The notes under the pieces were generated by a model. That model was not told the DNA's origin. It searched no databases and worked only from the letters and a program-made list of their open reading frames with translations. Positions 43,217 to 55,169 of a DNA stretch of 64,000 nucleotides are shown here, piece after piece (within the stretch, counting starts at the first letter, position 1; each line of letters starts with the position of its first letter). Made by a program: the position numbers and the translations under genes. The stretch covers positions 179,501-243,500 of the forward strand of contig CAJNDS010002788.1 in the NCBI GenBank assembly GCA_905221605.1, read 5' to 3'. This DNA comes from Symbiodinium natans (taxonomy: Eukaryota > Sar > Dinophyceae > Suessiales > Symbiodiniaceae).

Positions 43217-45400
43217 CCCTTCTCATCAAGTCATCCAAAAGCATCGTCTCCACTTCGCTGGCAGGTCTTGGCCTCTATTCGTTTCAATCATCCCTGGCCA
43301 GGGGTGAGAATTTTCAGCCCATTTCAGACAAATAACACCCCAAACGGTTTTACCAATCGGCCCTACAAGCCCTCCAAAGTTCTCAAGGAATCCCCGCGAT
43401 GCTTAGATCCATAAGCCCCAGTGAACTCTTACTGTAGAGATCCGCTCTCATCCTTGGAGGTTCTGGTTTTTCTCAGGTCATGTGGGCCGGCGAAGTCGTG
43501 GCAAAAGCATGGCCTGCGTGGACTGGCCTCCGTTAGTCAAAGCAAGTCTAGCTTCAGGGGTTCCTCATCGGATTCTGTAGGGAACTCTTTTTCCGCTGTG
43601 GCTTAGGGGCTCGAAAAGCCCCCCCCCCCCGACCGACGAGTGTGAACATCGATCCCAAGTGGCAAGTTCAACAGCCCAGAGAATGGTCCTGCACAAAACT
43701 GAGCGCAGTGCCGGGAGCAGGTACTCGCATCATGTCTTCTTTTGTCTGAACTCTTGATTTGGTTTCTCGAATTTTCTTGTTTTTACACAGGGGCCTTGTG
43801 GGGTTTTTTAGAGGAGGGCCGATGGAAGGAGGACAGCTGCGGCTGCGGGGCGCTTTGCGCAAGCAAGCAGCCTCGCATCTGAGCCTTAATGCGCCTCCTG
43901 GCAAAAGGGTGCGCGGCACTTTATGGACCCCGACTTTCACATGCTTGGCTGTTGCAGCCTGTTCCGGGCTCGGCTCGCCAGTATTGTGCCAGTATATGTG
44001 CCCTTATGTGCCCTTAAGTACCTGAACCCTAGCCTATAATTTTCGTTCAGAGCGGTCCCCACGGCTGATGCCGAAGCTGCGGGCTGGGCTCGCAGAATGC
44101 TGACCTCTGTAGAAGCATCATGAGTCGTCATGGAGTGGCGAAGGTCTTACTTGCTTTTGGTCGCCGTCACGTGACGTGACTATGGTGATTGCCGGATGCC
44201 ATAAAGCTGGCACTGCGTCGGTTTTGAGATTTTGGTGTTTTCCTCCATTATGGGGCCATGGCGAGAGGTAGTGAGAGAGATCGACAAAATCAGTCAGAGC
44301 GTGCAAGAGTGGCCAAAAACAGGCCGACAGAGCCGCGGTGTTCACTCCCCGGGCACCCGTGTGGGTGTTCATAGCGCAACGGTGGATCCCCCGAATCGCC
44401 TTTTCTGAAATCAGCTGAGCTGCGGGTTTGAGAGGCCGAGCCTGCGATCCCGCTGCAGCCGCAGGCCAGTTTCATGCGGCTTCATGCGGTTTCAGTACCC
44501 TTTTCGTCGATGGTTCTCCGCCCTTGTCTTTGTACTGGACTCTGCGGCAGGTCATGCAGCTGGCCTCAGGCCAAGTTCAAGGGCATTTCACCCCCTATGT
44601 TTGGCTTCGCTGGTGGCCTTTCGGGGCCAGCTTTGCTTCTTCTGCTTTTAGGTTTTTGGCCGCGTTCTAAGTCAACAAAAGATGAACGCACCTTCACTTG
44701 TGAAGATTATGATACTCGTACATATGCAAAGATGACACATGCGCTCATTTTCTGTTTCTTCGAAGAGGCCTTCCCTTGCACGTCCGCCTGCGGGGCACAG
44801 CGACCTCCTCTCTGGCCTTCCCGCAGGCAGAGCTGGGTGAAGCGGTAGAAACTTGTCTGGTACAGAGGGCGTGTGCGCGCACGCCGATGCTGTGTATTTC
44901 AAGGATTCATGCTACACTGCTCGCTACATCAGACTTCTTTTGCGCACTCTCACAACAAACTGCTGTCCGTTTCTGGCTCTTCCTCCATCTCATCTGATGC
45001 TCCATCGTCCAAGCCGCCCACTTCATACATACTTTCTGTTGCTGTAGTATTGGTATTGGAATACTAACTAATACAAGTATAAGTAGCAAGGTGTGTGTGT
45101 GTGTATATCTATATATGTATATACATAGTCAAGAGTCAAGCCCCTAAACCCGACCCGCCCTGAAATGCACCGCCAACTCCGAAGTCTCCTTGGGAACTCC
45201 TAGGGCCATTCTAGGGCCTTCTAAGCGCTTGCAGGGGTAAGTGCAGCAAGTTCGAGGGTTCGAGGCACCGAGCACCTTCAACTTGAGGCTGAATCGGAGG
45301 TCCAGTCCTGGGCACTTGCTCCATCTCAAGCCTGTTTGATCTTCAGAGCAGATTCCCAATTCAGGCGCAAAAGCACAAAGGCTCAGAGGCACTTGATTGA
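43217..45400. other. Interval with few exon-like pieces
   Basis: A short piece at about 44830-44876 reads AELGEAVETCLVQRA after gcag, and one at 44053-44100 reads PTADAEAAGWARRM. Neither has a firm junction. An (AT)/(GT) tract lies at 45092-45126. Confidence 0.25.
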
Positions 45401-45409
45401 GTGCTCTTC

Positions 45410-45490
45410 TCCAGGTCGGCGTCCAACCACTGGCCGCCGTGAAGGAGGTCGACTTCTGCCCCTTCAGCCGGGCAGTCTCGGAGGCGGCAT
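45410..45490 (+). CDS. Possible exon
   Basis: After ctccag the frame reads VGVQPLAAVKEVDFCPFSRA and VSEAA. It is followed directly by a pyrimidine-rich intron-like tract. Not recognised. Confidence 0.3.
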
Positions 45491-45537
45491 GTTTTGCTTC
45501 TTCTTTTTTCTCTGGATGAAGATCAGTTCTCTTTTTT

Positions 45538-45539
45538 CG

Positions 45540-45596
<57 letters not shown>

Positions 45597-45770
45597 GCTC
45601 GTGCTCTCTCGCGCTCTCTCGCTCCCTCTCGCTCTCTCTCGCTCGTGCTCTCTCGCGCTCTCTCGCTCTCTCTCTCTCTCTCTCTCCCTCTCTCTCTCTC
45701 TCCCTCTCTCTCTCGCTCTCTCTCTTTCTCTCTCCCTCTCTCTCTCGCTCTCTGTCTTTCTCTTTGTGTC
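45538..45770. repeat. (CT)n pyrimidine microsatellite, 230 bp
   Basis: Almost pure CT with scattered G and CCT; the Ser/Leu-rich and Arg/Glu-rich frames on the two strands are artefacts. Confidence 0.92.
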
Positions 45771-46954
45771 GGTGATTGAAAGAGAGTGGGAGTTTGGTTG
45801 AGGGGTTGGGTTCTCTCACGTTCTCTCTCTCCTTCTCTTTTGGCAGAGATTTCTCGGCGGCCTGGCGCGGGGAAGTCTGGGGGGGGGGCTCCTTTCAGTT
45901 GCAGTTGGGGTATGGTGCACTGAATGTGGGGGCAGGGTGCAGTTTTTGTTGCTGCGGAGGGTGCAGGCAGCACTTAATTAACCTTTTGAGGCATCGACGG
46001 AGCGAGTCGCGGCGCTGATAACGGAGGACGCTGGCTGCAGCGCGATGCATCTGCATCTGCATATACATATACACGCACGCATACATACATTCCTGTGTCT
46101 TGCGGTCTTGCGGTCTTGCGGTCTTGGGGTCTTGGGCGTCCCGGAAGGCATGATGCGTTCTTGCTTAGAGGAGGCCGAGGAGGCATAGGACAGGCTCAAG
46201 GAGAGTTTGACTCAGGACCAGCTTCAAGCCTTTCATGTTCCAGATGCCCACGTGGCCGGGGCCCAACATCCTTTGCAATCCTCGAAGCCGTGCCTCTAAA
46301 TTCGTACGTTCCCAAGAAAGCTCGTGATGCAACATAGCTGGTCCTTGAGTGCCGAGGTGGAGCTCTACGACTTGCCAGAAGGCGGGCTGCTGGGGCACCT
46401 TCCCTCCCAAGTATCCCTACTCAGTCCGCCCGCGGCATCCTCTAACGAACCCCAGATCAGCCCAAATCAGCAGCGTGATGCCGCCAGGCCCGGCTAGAGG
46501 TGCAGACAACGGCCACACGCGGTCGAGGTGAGCCATCCAGGGTTGGGTTTGAAGATGCGTGGGGAAGTCCCCCCCACAACAAGAACCAGAAGAAGGACCC
46601 TCCGAAGAACCCCGGCCCCCCCACACAAAATAATAATCAGATGGCTGGCCGCCTGCCTGGCGCAGCAGCTGTCGCTGCCGAAGCGGGTGGCCTTAGAAAA
46701 TCGTGGCATGAGGGCAACTACCTTGTGCATATTCGTGCTGGCCACGCACAGAAAACTTCCGAACTTGAACTTGGGAACCAGGCCTCGTCACGAAAGACGC
46801 ACAGCTTTGGCACAGCTTCCCGATGCTTGGAAATCTCAACGTTGGCAGAGTCGGCCTCGGAGTCTCACCGAGGCCCTCCTGGCCAAGCTCTGTTTGCGTC
46901 CGGGAAACTTCGGAGGGGGCCTCCACTGCCGTGGCAGCGCTGCGGAGGCTGCGC

Positions 46955-46960
<6 letters not shown>

Positions 46961-46988
<28 letters not shown>

Positions 46989-47215
46989 CAGACCCTTGGG
47001 CCCCCTCATGCCCAGCAGAAGAAGAAGAAGAAGAAGAGCGATAGGGAGAGCTCTCGCTCAAGTCGCTATCCTCCTACCAGGGGGGCCCTAAATTGCACAG
47101 AAGAAGAAGAAGCAGAAGAAGAAGAAGGAGCCCTCAGGCCCCGCAGCAGGAGAAGAATAAGAAGAAGAAGGTGGAGGAGCAGGAGGAGGAGGAGGAGAAG
47201 AAGAAGAAGACGAGA
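46961..47215. repeat. (GA)n, (AAG)n and (AGG)n cluster
   Basis: (GA)n at 46963-46985, (AAG)n at about 47018-47037 and 47099-47130, and AGG/AAG units at 47157-47212. Confidence 0.85.
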
Positions 47216-47386
47216 AGACCGACCCATGAGAACGACTAACGGACCTGGCGGGTGCGCACGTGCGCGAGGTGAAGGCTCATGGCTTAGGGTGTTCGCCCCA
47301 ACACGTCCAGCCCGAGCCGAGTAAGAAGAGCAACAAAGAGGAGGGAAAAGTGTAACGAGTTCCCTGTGTTCTGTTGCTCTTCCCAG

Positions 47387-47448
47387 GGCTTCACACGCCC
47401 GAGAGCTGCTCACGCGGGCTGCGGAAGGCGGGCCTTCGGGCAGACCAG
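47387..47448 (+). CDS. Short helical exon
   Basis: After tcccag it reads ASHARELLTRAAEGGPSGRP and ends before gtgagg. It is probably part of the coiled-coil exon series. Confidence 0.4.
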
Positions 47449-48214
47449 GTGAGGTAGCGAGGTGGCTGCAGAAATCTGCAGAAATGTGGTGAAGTCCGTC
47501 GAAATTCTCATTCCAGGATTCATCAGGATCACTTCATCTGCTGGTAGCCGGCAGGAGGATCCTGCTTTAGAACACAGGAGCCTGGCTGGGCACCAAAGAT
47601 TTGCCAGGCACCCTGACAGCGGGAGACGCACTGCTTCAGGCCCCGACCTCACTCCATTCAGCTTGGGGCAGTTGGCACCCCATTGTGGTAGAGGGATGGT
47701 GGCTCCATGAATCCTCGTTCAGATCTTGAAGGGAAGAGAAGGACCATGGTGTCTATGGTGGAATGTCCTACAGACTCCTACGCCCTTCTGTGTCAGCCTT
47801 TTCTGCAAAGGCCCGTGCCTTGGGCTCCGCCACAGCCGCCACGAGGGAGAGGCGCGGGGCAACCGGGGAGGGAAAAGGGATGGCCACGGGGCGGCTTCGA
47901 GATGTTTCGAGGTGTTGCTTCGAGAGTTGCGCCTTCGGAAGGTTCATCGATTTTGCTCCCTAATTGCATGAGGTGTTGGCGGGATGGCCGCCGTAACCGC
48001 CGCGGCCGCCGTACTCGTAGCCGCCGTAGCCGCCGTAGACCTAAATCACGGCGGCCAAGGTTGCGTGAGTGGCGAGGTGCCGAGTTCCGGCCGCAGGTGC
48101 AGCGCTCAGGTGGATGCAGCAAGGTGAGGTTGATCCGGGTTTTTGCTTGCTGTTTTGCTGGGGCTGGGGCTGTTGGGAGAGGAGGCAGAGGGCTCAAAAG
48201 TCCTCAAAAGGCTC

Positions 48215-48235
48215 GGGGGGGGGGGGGGGGGGGGG
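48215..48235. repeat. G21 homopolymer
   Basis: Twenty-one consecutive G, in a presumed intron just before the exon at 48277. Confidence 0.9.
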
Positions 48236-48276
48236 ATGGGGGAATTTGGGGGGATTTGATTTTCAATCCTCTCCGA

Positions 48277-48380
48277 GGCGGTGCCCGCCGCCGCGCGGCG
48301 CCTGATCCACGGCAGCCTGCAGAGCCAGATCCCCTTGGCTCACCTTGTGGAGGACGGGTTCTATGTGATTTTTACGCCCT
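48277..48380 (+). CDS. Exon of unknown family
   Basis: The frame reads AVPAAARRLIHGSLQSQIPL then AHLVEDGFYVIFTPFSR. It has the balanced composition of a folded domain and follows a G-rich intron; acceptor probably ccgag near 48268. Not recognised. Confidence 0.35.
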
Positions 48381-49441
48381 TTTCAAGGGTTCGATTATAG
48401 CCCTTGACAAAGACTTTTAAGGAGATTTTTGGGAGGGAGATCATCTCTTGAAAAACGGAGAATGGTGACGTTCCATGATGTTATGCCATGCCCGTGAGCA
48501 GAGGTGAACACAGCCCCCCCAAAACTCGAAGGAATTCCGAACACAGCCCCCGTGCTTCTGGTGGCTCCATGTGGCGACAGGAGAAGAATTCATCGCGGCC
48601 CACTGCTCGCAGCTCGCAGTGAGACAGGGCCTAGAGGGCATAGAGGATTGCAATGGATTCTCAGAGGTCCCCACAGCTGAGAGATGAGTCCTGCGCAGCA
48701 TCAACATACCCTTAAGCTGCAATCTCAGAATCCTTTGCACTCCTTGCGAGCTGGACCTGCAAAAAGAAGGGGAGAAGCCAACTGCAACCGTTCACAGTGT
48801 GTGGGCGTGGTGATGTCGCAAGGTCCTTTGTTTGGCTGGGTTTCTGAATATCATTCGGAAACAGGGCTTTGTTTCGGCTGCCTGTGGCAGCTTCCCATGC
48901 CATGTGTCTAACCCGGAAAGAGAGAGCGCGCAGCCGCTGTGCCACTGAAGAATTTTGTGGAGGTTGCCGCCGCCCGGCATGGGCGAAACTCCCAGAAGGA
49001 GGCCTTGGGTAGTTGGGGGTGCGGGCGACTGGGCATGGGCTGCCAAGCTCCGAGAGTAGAAGTGCCCTGGTGGGGCGCCTGTACCCCTCGCGCGCCACAA
49101 TCCGTCAGGTCTTGGCGAAGATGGAACGCGACATTGCTACTTGTCTGCGCATTTTTCCTCTTCAGAGCATGTCGTCGAAGTGCCCGAAACCCGATTGAAA
49201 TCTGGGTTCGCCGACGCCTCAAAAGCAGGCAAAAGCAGGAAGCTAAGCACATTAATATAAGCAGCTTTTGATATCACTCCGAGGCCACCTCCAGCAAGGC
49301 GCTGGAGTCGCTGCAGGCGCTGAGACTCTGAGAAGCTCGAAGCTACACACTCACTGCATCAGTCAGCTTGGCGAGTACGAGAAGTTTTTTTAGACAAAAT
49401 TCAGATGCCCGAGAGTCTTTGTAGCGTTTTTCTTTTCACAG

Positions 49442-51335
49442 TCCCGCGATGTCTCCGCACAGGCGGAGCGGTCTGCATTGCAGGCGGCTTTGGCGAAGGC
49501 GCGTGTTGCGCAGAAAATGCGGCAGGCAACACTTGAAGGGGGGCCGCCTCTTGACATGGCCTTGGAGTTGCTAAGCTGCTAAGTGCGGAGCTCCTCGAAG
49601 CGCTTGTGAATGCCTTTGAGGCATACTGGATTGCATTGCATGGGCTCTGAGCTCTACCGCAGGCTGAGCAGGAGAAGCAGAAGTTCCTTGCAGATGAGGC
49701 CGGTTTTTGAGCCTCTTGAGCTGGGGAGCTGGACAGCCTGACTGGGCCACTGTGTGTGGGGATGAAAGAGTTCGGCATCGTCGGGTTTGTGGTTGTTCAA
49801 AGCGAGCTATCAAAAACAGCACAACACGGAACGAAGAGCGCTTCGTAAATTAGGGCCCAAGCGATGGCCTTGGAATGGAAGTGGCCTTGGCGACTTGCAA
49901 GCTTCTGGGTAGGATCCGAGACACCGTATTTCAGCAGGCAGAGCCCTCAACAAACCAAATCTCCCTTGAGAGGGGGTCATGGCCGACCTGAAGAGCATGG
50001 TCACCCGGGCCGAGTCCAAAGCCAAGGCGGCGAAGGCCAGCAACCCTGTAGAGTTTCGCGGAGGGTACTGTAAATTACTGTACCACTACACCGACTCTAC
50101 CCCTCAGGCAGCCGCAAGTCTTAGGGTACTTTTGTGACTTCTGAGAGGCAGAGAAGAGGAGCTTGGAGAAGAAGCTTCTGGAGCTCGAGGAGCAGGAGCG
50201 GGTTCTTGGGACGGCTTTGGGAGGGACTTCCAGAGGGCTTTGGAGGAGAGCCTCTTTTTCCCCCCCCCCCTTTTTCCCCCTGTTCAGGCAGGCTGCCGCG
50301 TGAATGAGCTCAAGACCATGCTTGAAGCAGAGCAGGCGGTTGTGGGCTCTGGATGTTTTTTGTGAGCTGCGCAATGGCGCAAATTGCGCAAATTTTTGCA
50401 CAGACGCTTTGAAGCTCTTCGAGGCACACAAGAGGCAGGTGCAGCAGGAGCTGGAAGAGGAACGGGCCACGGCAGGGAGACCGAGCTCTGCAGCTGATGG
50501 GGCCTGGTGACATTTTCAAGGAGGGAACTGGGACCGCGCTCCACCTGTCTTTGCCGTAGTTTCGATGCCCTTAATTCAACGCTAACGCGACTTTCCTCGG
50601 CCTGGGCCAGCGGCAAGAACGCCAAGCCCGAGATCGCAGGTGTGAATTGTAACACGAAGGCTCATGTATAGACCAGGCACCCCAAATGTGAAGTGGCAAA
50701 GCAAGACAAGCAAGCCGGCCCGTAGGCAAACATTGGCACCATCCTGTCGGGGGGGACCTGCTTTATGCCACCCAGACACCCTGCAGACACCTACTGTACG
50801 GCCCGAGGCCTCGGCAGACGTTTAAGATGATTCTGGTATGCCTTGTTATCTTTTTGAGTCGCTCGGTTTCCTAGGCAACCTCGGTGGTAGAGGAGCTTCA
50901 GGAGGCCTCCGCACCATCCACCAGAGAGTTACAGAGCTTTCGGAACCCATGGTGAGCAGAGATTGCGGCCCCGACGAGAAAGCACGGGCAAGCATGGAAC
51001 CGTGCTTAGAACAGAGAGAGGGAGGGAGAGGGAGGGAGAAGGAAAGAGAGAGAGAGAGAGAAGTATCGCGGCGACTGACCCTCTCAGAAGACATGTAGGA
51101 GTGATCAGTTGCACCATGTTGTGGCAGGCCCTGGAGCTGGAGCAGGCATATGACCGGAGATTACGAGACGATGGGGTGCAGAGTTGAAGCTGAGGGTGGA
51201 CACAGCATTCAGATGCACTAAGAATGGTCTCAGAATGGGTCAAATCCTGAGAGGTTGACTGGGATTGGATATGGGGCAGAGGGTGAACGCAGCGACGCAG
51301 GTGGCCAAAGCCGAGTCCGAGCAGCGCGGGGGCCT
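49442..51335 (+). CDS. Coiled-coil micro-exon series, upstream group
   Basis: About ten small exons encode charged helical sequence: 49442-49525 (AERSALQAALAKARVAQK; GC donor), 49663-49702 (AEQEKQKFLADEA), about 49971-50040 (ADLKSMVTRAESKAKAAKA), about 50148-50215 (EKRSLEKKLLELEEQERV), 50288-50338 (ELKTMLEAEQA), 50424-50506 (AHKRQVQQELEEERATA), 50611-50639 (RQERQARDR), 50875-50951 (VVEELQEASAPSTRELQ), 51128-about 51186 (ALELEQAYDRRLRDD) and about 51298-51335 (VAKAESEQR). Most have clear AG acceptors and GT or GC donors. Together they resemble a long cytoskeletal or structural coiled-coil protein. Whether this is the same gene as the group after 53.2 kb is not settled. Confidence 0.55.
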
Positions 51336-51390
51336 TTCTTGACTCTTTTTCTTCGAAGCAGTCCTACGGTCTTACAGCCGCACTACACAG

Positions 51391-51423
51391 CCCGCCCCCC
51401 CACCCCCCCCTCCCCCCCCCCCG
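51391..51423. repeat. C-rich tract upstream of the aminotransferase
   Basis: Runs of C broken by single A and T. Confidence 0.8.
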
Positions 51424-51465
51424 GTTGAGCTGACGGTTCGACGTGGGAGCCGATGCCTTGCGCAC

Positions 51466-53041
51466 TTGCGCATGTTCGACAGACTTGGTCCGGCTGCCAC
51501 TTCGTTGCGGCTCAAACAAAGCTTTGCTCCGCTTTTATTTGCTCTTGCTGTTGGGCGCTTGTGGCGCTCCAAAGGCGAGTTCATGCAGGCTTGTCTCGGG
51601 CGCAATTGCCTGAGAGCAGCGAGTGTCTTTGTGCGACAGAGAGCTGGGATGGCGTGGAGGGCTTGGAAGGATCCAGATTGGATGCACATGAATGCAGCTG
51701 GCGCCTCACCCATGCCGGACGAGGTGCACCAGGCACTCTTCTATCATCGCCTGAGCGCCACAAGTGTATGCATGAACCATGCAACCTTTCGGAGAGAGAA
51801 GAATGCCGTGTCTTTCTTGTCATGTGCATGGTGGGAGTGTGCGTAGAGTAAATGAAGAATCAAGAATGTGGGCGCAGGCCCTCCTGGACCATTTCGAGCT
51901 CGAGCGCCACATTGGGGGATACGCAGCGGAAGCGCAGGCCGATGCGAGGGAAGGCGCTCGAAAGGCAGCGGCCAAGTTGTTGGGGTGCGATCCTGAGGAG
52001 ATTGCCCTAACAGAGTCTGCGCAAAGCGCATGGGCAAAAGCCTTTTACAGCTTTAGCTTCCGAGAGGGCGATCGGATCTTTTGCTGGGCGAGCGAATATG
52101 CAGGAAATGCCGTTGCTTTTCTGCAGGCCGCAAAGCGACATGCCAAGCTTGAAGTGTTGCCCATGCGCCCAGATGGCATTGTCGATTTAGACGCACTTGA
52201 AGCTGCTCTGAAGTCTTTGCCTGAAACGGCACGGGCAGTGGTGGCCTTGACACACATTCAAACGAATTCCTCTGTGGTGCAGCCTGCCGCTGCGGTCGGG
52301 AAACTCGCGCGCGAGCATGGCGCCGTCTTTATTCTGGATGCCTGCCAATCCATCGGGCAGATCCCCGTGGACGTGCGCTCGCTGCTCTGCGACTTTGCCT
52401 GCGCCACGGGCCGCAAGTGGCTCCGGGGCCCTCGCGGCACTGGGTTTTTGTATGCCCGGGCCTCGGCACTGAACCACGCGAGCGGACTGGTGGGCGAGCC
52501 GCCGATGATCGACCATGTCTCGGCTCGATGGACACAGAGCCACGTCTACAAGCTGGCCCCAGACGCCCGCCGCTACGAGATGTGGGAGACTTCGCCAGCG
52601 CTCCACATGGGCTTGAAGAAGGCCTTGGAGCTTTGTGAGCACGTGGGCCCGCAGCACATCCAACGAAAGTCTACTGGGCTGGCCGCTGCGCTGCGCCAGA
52701 AGCTCGCTTCAATCAAGGGCGTCCGCTGCTGTGACGCTCCAGCGAGCTTGGAGGAAGCTCAGGTGGAGGGCGTGTCGCGGTGCGCCATTGTGACTTTCGA
52801 GGCGTTCTCAGACCTTGGCATCACCTCGGAGGCCATCAAGGGAGCACTTGCCAAGCAGAGAATCGCGGTGTCCGTGTCGCCGCCATTTCACACCTTCAAC
52901 GACGAGGACTGGCGCCAGCCTTCCGTCGTGCGAGTAAGTCCATCCTACTACAACGACGAGTCGGAAGTGGATGTCCTGGCTCAGAAGATCAAGGGAATCA
53001 TCGAAACCCTCTCTGAAAATTCTGGAATGCGTGCTCCGTAG
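51466..53041 (+). CDS. Class V aminotransferase family PLP enzyme (two exons)
   Basis: Exon 1 (51466-51732) ends MNAAGASPMPDEVHQ; exon 2 (51878-53041) begins ALLDHFELERHIGGY. The 145-bp intron starts with GC and ends with AG, and both exons are phase 0. The family start LNAAGAS, the PLP-contact Asp in FILDACQSIG (codon 52337) and the Schiff-base Lys in CATGRKWLRGPRGTGFLY (codon 52415) are all present. The C-terminal VSVSPPFHTFNDED and VRVSPSYYN match the substrate-side domain. From 51466 the protein is 476 residues; from the internal ATG at 51649 it is 415, close to the usual length, so the first 61 residues may be a targeting sequence or untranslated. Relatives include cysteine desulfurase-like enzymes, isopenicillin N epimerase and the ergothioneine C-S lyase EgtE; which one applies cannot be decided. 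Confidence 0.85.
51733..51877 (+). other. GC-AG intron of the aminotransferase
   Basis: The boundaries are caccag/gcactc and gcgcag/gccctc. The frame breaks without removal, and removal restores the conserved family sequence exactly. Confidence 0.8.
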
Positions 53042-53243
53042 TGGTGGCTGCGGTGGCCATCGGTGGCCACTCTGCCATAAAATCGCTGCTCCTTAATCCT
53101 CTCTTCAGTTCCTCTGCGGCCTCTAAGACCTGTGGGTGTTGCAAGTGCAGGGCTGCGCGAGAGACTTTCCCAAACATACTTCCCAAGCTCTGCCTTCACT
53201 CGACCCCGAATGCAACTCGCTGAAGTAAAGAGGCTGGGAGCAG

Positions 53244-54990
53244 ATTGCCGCGGACCTGTCCCAACAGGCGCGCAGGGAGCACAGGTAACTCGGCACAAAG
53301 TCTCTTGATAATATAGACCGTGCAGACTCTCAATGTTTATTATAGAGACTCCCATTGCCACTACTCTCTCATGACTCATGACTCTCTGCAGCAACCGCGT
53401 GTTCAGTGGCCAGGTGTCGCATCCGAGTGAGGCCAGGGAGGCCAGGTGGGGCCACAGCCGCCCGCAGCATCCGTAGCCAGAGTTGCGGGTGGGCTGTATC
53501 CCTGGGTGCTCTTAGTCTTGGTCTCCGGAAATCTCCATGCCCGACTTCCAAGTCTTTAGGGGTGCAGAGGCTGCCATGGCGCTCCATGGAGCTGTGGATC
53601 ATTTTTAAATTGCAGCCGGTGGGGGCATGCAAGCAACAATATGCAACAATACACCCTACACCGACTAATGTGATGCAATGTGCAAGAAGATCAGTACAGC
53701 ACAGCGCAGAGACATGGGCAAGCCGGGAAACCGCTCTCAGAGCCCAGACGCAAATCCGTGCAAAGCCCGAAAGCAACATCCATATCCCTCACTGGTTTGC
53801 TGGCTTCGGCAGGCGGACACGAAACTGGAGGACCTACGCTCTGCGCTGCAGTCGGTCCAGGACCGCGTAGGATCGCGTTGACACATGTGGGGCGCACGCG
53901 GCGATGACTCATAGGATTGATTCGGGCCGTCAATCCTTCGCTTGAGGCCTCGCGGGAGGCTTTGGAGAAGAAGCTGCGAATGGAGCAGAAGAAGGCCACT
54001 CGGGCACTTTACAATCGCTACTGGTGCTGCAGTGGGGCTTGCAGAACAGCCTTGAACAATATTGAACAGTGGATATGAGGCAAGCATTTGTGCCCAAACT
54101 CACGGCCGGGAACAAGAGTAGAAGTTCCAGAACCATATTCGTGGCAATTCGAGCCACTGCTACTATGGACTCCCCCAATTGTTGCACACAACAGCCGCAC
54201 CACACCTGCAGCGAGACTTTTGCTACAGGGTGCAAGGGGTGAGATGCTGAGAAGGCATGAAAAGACGGGCTTCGCACAGATGCGAGGCGGAAACGCAGAT
54301 CCAGCAACTTCACGATGACCTGGAGCACGAGAAGGCGCCATCTGCCGGACGTCTGCGTCGCGTGTGCTCTGTCCTTTTTTGTTTTTCAGCTTCTCTCTCT
54401 CTCTCTCTCTGAGTCAAGGCTGCCCGGGTAGAGGTGGAGAGGCTGGTGCGCACCAGTGAGGAGGCCCGGAAGTCGTTTTTCCAGCAGTCCCCACTCGACA
54501 CGAGAAATGCCGAGAAGAAGAGCACGGTATAAGTATGAGAGCATATGAGCGAAACGTAAAATGGGAGGATCAAATATTTCCCCCCCCCCCTCCCCCATTT
54601 TGAGGGTTTTTGAGCAGTGCTATATAATGCAATTATGTATGTATGTTGGCAGGCCGCTCCAGCAGGAGGGTCGACCCCCTTACCCCCCTCCCCCCCCCCC
54701 AAATATTTATGCGCATGGCTCTTCTGCTTCGCATAAGTGGCCAGCAAGCACAGTAGATCGCAGTACAGCTCTGCTCAAGGCACGGGTATCCTCTAGAGTC
54801 TAGAGTCTAGAGTTCCCAGCATCTCCCGGTGTTAGGGGTATCCTTACTTGGCAGCTGCAAGGGCGCAGTGGGGGCACAACAAGTTGAGCCGAGTTTTGCA
54901 GCTATGCAGATCTATGCAGGGCATTGATGAGTGCAGGCCGCCGAAGCTAGCACACAGGAGATCACAGCTTTGGCCGAGAAGGCGCTTGTC
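53244..54990 (+). CDS. Coiled-coil micro-exon series, central group
   Basis: Exons: 53244-53284 (EQIAADLSQQARREH, donor gtaact), 53813-53866 (ADTKLEDLRSALQSVQDR, 54 nt, donor gtagga), 53947-54003 (ASREALEKKLRMEQKKATR, 57 nt, GC donor), 54287-54350 (AETQIQQLHDDLEHEK), 54419-about 54475 (AARVEVERLVRTSEEARK) and 54937-54981 (AAEASTQEITALAEK, 45 nt, GC donor). Several are exact multiples of three and start with an alanine codon after AG. These lengths and phases permit exon duplication without frame loss. Confidence 0.58.
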
Positions 54991-55169
54991 TGATGTGTGA
55001 GAAGTATAGCAAAGGTCGGCTTTTTTGCACCGTTGCCTCAAGTTGCTTCTGTGCTCCCGAAGGCGCGAGGCATGGAGGCAGAGCACCAAAAGGCCGCGCG
55101 GTATGCGGCCGCATCTGTAGGGACTCCCTCCTGTGGCTCCCGGATGCTGCGGGCAATTTGCAGGTTGCG

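Noticed and set aside
45336-45973. Ser/Leu-rich + frame and Arg/Glu-rich - frame
   Set aside because: Explained by the (CT)n tract.
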